The translations under genes and the position numbers were made by a program. Of a stretch of DNA of 64,000 nt, positions 58,011-64,000 are shown piece by piece. The DNA is from Balaenoptera acutorostrata. Taxonomy: Eukaryota; Chordata; Mammalia; Artiodactyla; Balaenopteridae. Location of the stretch: positions 21,200,116 to 21,264,115 of the forward strand of contig NC_080073.1 of assembly GCF_949987535.1 (NCBI RefSeq), written 5' to 3'. Position 1 is the first letter of the stretch, and each line of letters opens with the position of its first letter. A model generated the notes under the pieces. It was not told the DNA's origin. It was given only the letters and a program-made list of their open reading frames with translations, and made no database searches.

Positions 58011-58629
58011 TCCACAGAGGGAAGATTGGATTTTCTTAGAGGAAAGGTTGGATGAACCTTTCCTCCATAATTTCTGTCTAGATTCCTAAAGTTACTTGTT
58101 GACCTTGAGGTTTATAGTGTCATAGGGTATTCATTGCCATCTGTAAGAAATGTTCAAAGAGCACCGCAAAGCATATTAAAACAACATGGATCAAGGACTT
58201 GAATCATTATATTTGGATTAGCGTTAAAATTCTTGTCTCAGTAGATGTAACAGATAGCTCACACAAAGAAATATGAATTGCCAAAGGCATAATTTAAAAT
58301 AAAACTACTACTTTAAAGTAAAAGGAGCAGGTGGTATAAACAAGAAGGCTAATAATGAACCTATGTGCTACCAGCAGTGAATTCCTGGAGAAGAACAAAA
58401 ATTCAACCAAAATTAAGAATGCAATCATGAATAAGGTTGGAACAATTATTAAGAAAGCAAGGTACTGATAAAGAAAGAGGTTGGAATATTAGGAAGCAAG
58501 TGAGTTTATGAACAGTCTTTCTTTTGTTTGCCCAGAATCCCCGCCAGGCATAAATCCCAAACCTTCCCACTGGGGAGCTATGCTTCTTTCAGTCCTTGTG
58601 GTTCAGGAGAAAGAAATGCCCTTCACAGC
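58011..58629. other. No gene or repeat recognised
   Basis: Nothing supported. Confidence 0.5.
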
Positions 58630-59060
58630 TATAGGTGGAGACCTGCTGGACTCACAGTGCCCTCATCTCCTGCTCCACAATGATTGGTTCAGGATGGGCT
58701 CCCGATCCAGCCTGAGCCAATGAGAATCAGGGTTGGGTGTTTCCCTAACACTGGCTGGAAAGAGCCATCCTCTTTCTCCTGGGATTGTTAAACCAATAGG
58801 CTGCACGCGTGGAGCCTCTGGTCACTGAATTTGCCACTCTGTAGCTACCTGAGAATGAAGCTTTCAGAGAGGAAATGGAGCCAAGAGAGGTAGAGAGGAA
58901 CTGTCCTAACGACATCATTTAGGTCATGGGATACTGAGTTGCAAGCAAGACCTGGAACTTTCAAATACAACGGCCAAATAAATTATCCTTTTCCCCTTAA
59001 TCCGGCTTGATTTCAGTTTCTGCTATTTGAAATCAAAATAGTCCAGATTAATAGACCAAT
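58630..59060 (+). mobile_element. Ancient LTR-like element
   Basis: 'tgattggttcaggatgggctc', 'cagcctgagccaatgagaatc', 'cctgagaatgaagctttcag', 'caaataaattatccttttcc' (poly-A signal AATAAA inside) and 'tttcagtttctgctatttgaa'. Same family as 21255-21905 (minus) and, by its end, 36060-36465. Confidence 0.5.
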
Positions 59061-59942
59061 CTAGGGATATTTGGGAATGGAAGGTAACTCACTCTAAGGT
59101 AGCCCCAGATCATAAATTTTAGATGTGTTCCAAAATATGGTCATTAATTTAGTCAAGGGTGATTTGGTTTACAGCAGGGAAAACAATCAACTTGCTCAAA
59201 TGAAAGGTGTTTATTATATCAAGTCAAGGGTCGCTCACAAAATCCAAGGGCAGGAATTAAGGTCAGGCATCACAATAGAGAATAAATGACCTCAAGAGAG
59301 CTACTCCCTCGGCTTCTCTCTCTTTCAGGGTTCACAAGATATCCGTATTGCTCCACAAACATCTGTTCCATTCTCATTTACCTGGCCCCTAAGAAACCAT
59401 CTTAATGTGATTTCATTTATTGATATATGTAGATCAGTTCAACATCTGCAGGTAACCGACAGTCTTTTCAAGTACCACCTCTAAGTACCTGGGATGGGGG
59501 CAGGGAGAGTGGGGGGCCAGGGGGTTAGGGCAGTGAGAAATAGAGAACGAATTTGACTAGTCTAACCGGGTATAGATGTGCACCTTTAATCCAATCAGCT
59601 GGAGCAAGAGGGCAGTGTTACTGGCTCTATTGCCCAGAGGGCCAAAGCAGTTGTTATCACCTAAACCTACAGAATAGGAAAATGAAAAAGACATGAGGAA
59701 GCAGAGCGGCAAAGTGGGAAAAGCCCACATTTGTAACTCTGGGCAGACCTGGTTGAGTAGTTTTCAGTGGTTCACTTTACTCCTAGGTGCCCTGATGCCT
59801 CTGCTCTGCCATACTTGAGCTCTCCGTGCAATCAGCACCACGAATGAGATCATGTGTCTGAAAATGCTCTATGGAAAAAAAAGTCAGTTATTCTTATGAA
59901 TATAGGTATGTCAGAACAAAAGTTCTGAATGAGTGCACAGAG
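59061..59942. other. No gene; possible further LTR-like relic at 59190-59400
   Basis: No supported coding sequence; weak resemblance of 59190-59400 to the antisense of the same ancient LTR-like family. Confidence 0.35.
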
Positions 59943-60185
59943 TAGAAAGAATATAACTTTGGAATCAGACATATGGACTTCAAATCCCAACAGCTAAACC
60001 ACTTCTAGTGGTGTGACCTTAGGCATGCTCTCTGAATATCTTTTTCCCAACACAAAATAAGGATAATAATATCTAGCTTATAGGACCAATGTAAAGATTA
60101 AATAAAGTATCCCCAGATATGAATTACCTCGTCTAGTACCTATGGCACTCAGTAAATTTTAACTGTCATCATTATTAGTTATTAA
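59943..60185 (+). repeat. MIR SINE relic
   Basis: 'actttggaatcagacatatgg', 'gtggtgtgaccttaggcatg', 'cacaaaataaggataataata', 'ctatggcactcagtaaatt' in MIR order. Confidence 0.8.
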
Positions 60186-60304
60186 GGCACATTATTATTT
60201 TTATTATCTCCAAGATATGTCCACCCTTAATCTGAAAAATCTTCCACGATAATGTTTCAAATGACCATTTCTGTTGGACAAAGCCCTATGACAAAAGATT
60301 CTCT

Positions 60305-60445
60305 TTAAACACTGGTTCTTAACCAATAGAAATACCTGGAGATCTTTTTAGAAATACCAATGCCTGGGTCCCACTGTACACCAACTGAATCAGAATCTCT
60401 GAGCCTGGGACCCTGGCATCTGTATTTTTAAAAGCTCCACAGGAG
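60305..60445 (+). mobile_element. MER5-like hAT transposon relic
   Basis: 'ctggttcttaaccaatagaa', 'cctgggtcccactgtacacc', 'gaatcagaatctctgagcctg' and 'gcatctgtatttttaaaagc' follow MER5A/B order. Confidence 0.75.
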
Positions 60446-61739
60446 AAGATAAAAAAACCTCACTAAATGTTTGTAAAATGAATGAATAAGTGTGTAAATG
60501 AATGAACAAACAAATGAATAAGTGATAACCGTACAATGAATACAATGTATTTATAATAAATTGGGGGCAAAAATGTTAAATTCTGTACTCTGATTTATGT
60601 TTTAAAAGTAGATTTCTGGTTTGAAACTAGAATTACAAATAAAGCAATTGCACAGAAGAGTTATGTTGGATGTATTAAAATATAGCACTTGTTTTCTGGT
60701 AGTGTTTATGTTTTCCTCAGTGAGGTCATTGTTAGAAAGCCAGATGTTTTTGGTGAAAAGTGCATTACCACAGTAACAAATGGAATGGTATAAAACTGCT
60801 CTGTGAGAACACAGGTATTTTCTTCCAGGTTGGAAATGCCTCTGCTTACCTGTTGCTGTCTTTGCTTTGCATTTGCTTCGCATTTACTTCTTGGTTTCTC
60901 ATGCCTTCATAGGGATGGAGCAGTTGACAGACTGGAGCAACCCAACCAATTATATTCCCTGAGTGTTCCCTCATCAGGTTCTTGAGCTATTGAGTTTCAT
61001 TTACAATTGGCATGCAGACCACTTCTTTTTCAAGCACTTAATCTACCAAGTGCCACAAGTCAAAATAAAGATACTTGTAAGGAAAGAATTAAAAAAGGAA
61101 AGAACTTTATATAGACTCATTGGCCCAGTTTAACCCATAAAAGGTCAGGAGAGAAAAAAGTTCTCAGATAATTACTGTGAGGTACAGCTGATATGCCCTA
61201 GCAGTGTAGCTCAAAACTATAGGCTGAGAGAGACTGAATATTTTATGGCTTAGCTGCATATGAGTTTCAGAAATGGAGACCCTAAGGAAATAAGCAATGA
61301 ATTAAAAGGATTTTCAGATAAAATACAACATAGCTATTAGAAGAAGAAAAAGAAAATTGGTTTCATTTTTATTGAAGGTAAGTTAGTCTTCCAGACAGAT
61401 CTAAAAAATAAGAAAAAAATAAAGTAGTCAATTAAACTGAATTCATAAATCACTCTTTAAAATTATTGCATGGATTAGTGAAAAAGAGAGGTCCTGAAAA
61501 AACATGCAAGGATGTTAGAAGACATTGGGAGTCAAAGGAGTTAGACATACAACATATCAAGGGTCACAGAGTCAAATGTCTACAGGGTCTTTGAATCAAG
61601 GGGCTTGGGTATAAGATAACAGGGTAGGCTGTGGACTTAGGCAAACTGGAGTGTGCATTCCATATTTTTAAAAGTATCCACCACCTACTTTTAGTCATGT
61701 TGCCATGTAGAATATAATGCCACAGCCTCTAATCTTTCT
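60446..61739. other. No gene; AATG-rich stretch at 60478-60525
   Basis: Imperfect (AATGAATA/AATGAAC)n run, then unique AT-rich DNA; nothing coding supported. Confidence 0.45.
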
Positions 61740-61868
61740 TTTTTCTTTTTTTTTTTATTGAAGTATAGTTGATTTACAGTGTTGTGCCAGTCTCTGCTGT
61801 AGAGCAAAGTGACTCAGTTATACTCATATCTACATTCTTTTACACATATATACATTCTTTCTCACCTT
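61740..61868 (-). mobile_element. 5'-truncated L1, 3' end only
   Basis: T-run followed by 'attgaagtatagttgattta', 'cagtgttgtgccagtctctg', 'agcaaagtgactcagttata' and 'tacattctttctcac': antisense of the L1 3' UTR end, about 130 bp. Confidence 0.85.
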
Positions 61869-62039
61869 TTAAAAAGAAGTTGGAAATCCAGGCTTTTTTC
61901 ATGTAAAAGACTCCCAATTTTTAAATGTTGAAAACAAATTCAAATGTTTTAAGTGCACTAAATTAGCCAAATCAAACATGTCAGTAGGTTGGATCTGGCC
62001 CATGGACTACCATTTTGAGAATTCTGGGGTATGGATCAA

Positions 62040-62210
62040 ATATACATAGGCACTGGACCCTTACAGAACTGAGTTTTAATCCCATCCACCACAAACCAGA
62101 TGTGAGACCATGGGGAAAAGAATGACTTAAACCTTTTGAAATATTAGTTGCCTTATCTGTAAAATGAGAATGGTAACATCTTTATTCTTTGTTGTGAGAA
62201 TTATACAGGA
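62040..62210 (+). repeat. MIR SINE relic
   Basis: 'agttttaatcccatccacca', 'agatgtgagaccatgggg', 'gccttatctgtaaaatgagaa' and 'gttgtgagaattatacagg' in MIR order. Confidence 0.75.
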
Positions 62211-62519
62211 GCACAGCACCAAGGAACATGGATTACAAGACAGAGAAGGGGGAGGGTGTGTCACTCCATATGTGTTATCACATGCCCCCAATCCATGGTA
62301 AAAGCCTATGAATCCAAGGAAAGGAATGCTCTTCTAAAATTTCAAAACATGAAGAGCCATAAACATGAGAGTATATGAAATGTACAAATGGGAAATTTTG
62401 AGTCATGATTCCTGGGTAATGACAAAAATAACTCAAAAACTTTGTCACATTAGAATATAAAAACAACAAAATTCACCTGTCCCCCAAAACAAAACAAAAC
62501 TGGGAGTTAGTTATCTCTT

Positions 62520-62660
62520 AAAGTGCTGTTTCTCAACCTTTTTTTCATAATTGCCCCCCTAAAGGAGCATTTTTAGACACTTTTTTTTCCTAAGCATCAC
62601 CCCATAAAAATTTAATACCACAGATACACTGCATATCTGTTTATGTCCTGTATTATATCT
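62520..62660. repeat. Probable hAT transposon relic
   Basis: 'agtgctgtttctcaacctttt' is a typical hAT-Charlie left end; the right end is not clear. Confidence 0.35.
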
Positions 62661-62679
62661 ATGCTTTATATAGAAAAAG

Positions 62680-64000
62680 AGCAAGTTTCTTAATGGATTG
62701 GAGGAGTTAATATTGTTAAAATATCCATACTATCCAAAGCCATGTATAGATGGCATTTTCCCACTGGCAATTTTTTTCAAAGAAATAGCAAAAACAAACC
62801 TAAAATTTGTATGGAATCACAAAAGACCCCAAATAGCCAAAGCAATATTGAGAAAGAAGAACAAAGCTAGAGTTATTACACTTCCTGATTTCAAACCTGC
62901 AATACCTATAGCTGCAAAGCTACAGTAATGAAAACTGTATGGTACTGACATAAAAACAGACACATAGACCAATGGAACAGAATCAAGAGGTCAGAAATAA
63001 ATCCATGCATTTACAGTCAACTAATATTTGACAAGGGAGCCAAGAATACTCAGTAGAGGAAAGACAATCTCTTTAATAAATGATGTTGGATATCCACATG
63101 CAAAAGAATGAAACTGGTCCCCTATGTTACACCACTCACAAAAATTACCTTGAAATGAGTTAAAGACATTACTGTAAGAGCTGAAATTGTAAAACTCCTA
63201 GAAGGGAACGTAGGGGAATATCTCCTTGACACTGGGCTTGGCAATGCTTGTTTGGATATGACACCAAAGGCACAAGCAACAAGAGCAAAAATAAATAAGT
63301 GGGACTACATCACACTAAGAAGCTCCTTTCTGCACAGCAAAAGAAACAATCAACATAATGAAAAGGCAACCTGGGGCTTCCCTGGTGGCGCAGTGGTTGA
63401 GAATCTACCTGCTAATGCAGGGGACACGGGTTCGAGCTCTGGTCTGCGAAAATCCCACATGCCACGGAGCAACTAGGCCCGTGAGCCACAACTACTGAGC
63501 CTGCACGTCTGGAGCCTGTGCTCCACAACAAGAGAGGCCGCGATTGTGAAGAGGCCCACACACCGCGATGAAGAGTGACCCCCGCTTGCCGCAACTAGAG
63601 GAAGCCCTCGCACAGAAACGAAGACCCAACACAGCCAAAAATATATATATATAAAAAAATAATAATAATAAATAAATAAATAAATAAATAAAAAGAGCCT
63701 TAAAAAAAAAAAAAGGCAACCTGTAGAAAGGGAGAAAATATTTTTAGATCTTATACCTGATAAGGGGTTAGTATCCAAAATATACAACTCATATAACTCA
63801 GTAGGAAAAAATGAATAGTTCAATTTAAAAATGGGCAAAGGACCTGAATAGACATTTTTCCAAAGAAGACATACAACCAGCCAACACGCACATAAAAAGG
63901 TGCCCAACATCACTAACCATCATGGAAATGCAAATCCAAACCACAATGAGATACCACCTCACACTTTTACAATGACTATTATCAAAAAGACAAGTGATAA
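62680..64000 (+). mobile_element. Old L1 ORF2 3' half, decayed, cut by window edge and split by a SINE
   Basis: Plus-strand L1 wording: [26 protein letters not shown] frame at about 62797-62860, then 'atggtactgacataaaaaca', 'caactaatatttgacaaggg', 'aactcctagaagggaac', and after the SINE 'gagaaaatatttttagatct', 'ggacctgaatagacattttt'. Stops and shifts break the frame repeatedly, so no product is expected. More diverged than the L1 at 8746. Confidence 0.9.
63374..63710 (+). mobile_element. CHR-type SINE nested in L1, exact 13-bp target duplication
   Basis: Starts GGGCTTCCCTGGTGGCGCAG; tail contains (AT)n, (AAT)n and (AAATA)n before AAAAGAGCCTT and a final A-run. AAAAGGCAACCTG flanks it at 63361-63373 and 63711-63723. 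Host L1 sequence joins across the two flanks, confirming the order of events. Confidence 0.95.

Noticed and set aside
1..64000. CRISPR arrays, operons, bacterial promoters, rRNA or functional tRNA genes
   Set aside because: No regularly spaced direct repeats, and the genome is clearly mammalian; tRNA-like boxes occur only inside SINEs.

Overview
The window looks like non-coding nuclear DNA of a whale or dolphin. The main evidence is seven copies of a tRNA-derived SINE of the CHR type (cetacean/hippo/ruminant lineage), recognisable by the head 'cttccctggtggcgcagtgg' and an AAATAA-rich tail. There is also a nearly intact L1 of the kind abundant in cetaceans, together with mammal-wide relics (MIR, L2, MLT1-like LTRs, MER5/hAT transposons). 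I saw no BovB-like element, which argues against a ruminant. I found no convincing host protein-coding exon, rRNA, tRNA or CRISPR array. The open frames outside the L1 are short and mostly fall inside repeats. No tool was run; repeat family names come from recognition by eye.

Layout. 1-580 is the 5' end of a GC-rich L1 on the minus strand that runs off the left edge. 0.6-8.4 kb holds old L1 pieces, two CHR SINEs, MIRs, a 5'-truncated L1 with a 16-bp target duplication, a MER5A and an MLT1-type LTR. 8.4-15.4 kb is the main object: a full-length plus-strand L1 with YY1-like site, ORF1 and ORF2, broken by one frameshift and two in-frame stops. Its exact 17-bp target duplication encloses about 300 bp of non-L1 DNA upstream and about 800 bp of mRNA-3'-end-like DNA downstream, so it is a chimeric retrotransposition product. 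15.4-30 kb is mostly unique DNA with MIR/L2, a hAT transposon with terminal repeats, and a decayed hAT transposase relic on the minus strand near 25.4-26.8 kb.

30-34.2 kb is a nested block: an old L1 split by a CpG-rich solo LTR, two CHR SINEs with exact target duplications, and further L1 relics. 34-45 kb is mostly unique, with an L2, an (AT)30 microsatellite and a purine-rich tract. 45.6-46.7 kb packs two CHR SINEs and an 80-bp palindromic mariner MITE that would fold into a hairpin. 47-62 kb is unique DNA with L2, MIR and a long interrupted ancient repeat (56.6-58.0 kb). 62.7-64 kb is another L1 with a CHR SINE nested in it, running off the right edge.

The elements do not work together as a pathway. 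The unifying machinery is L1 reverse transcription, which explains the L1 copies, the SINEs (mobilised in trans) and the chimeric insertion. Repeat-poor stretches (about 38.9-39.9, 43.7-44.2 and 47.9-48.2 kb) are the best places to look for conserved regulatory DNA.
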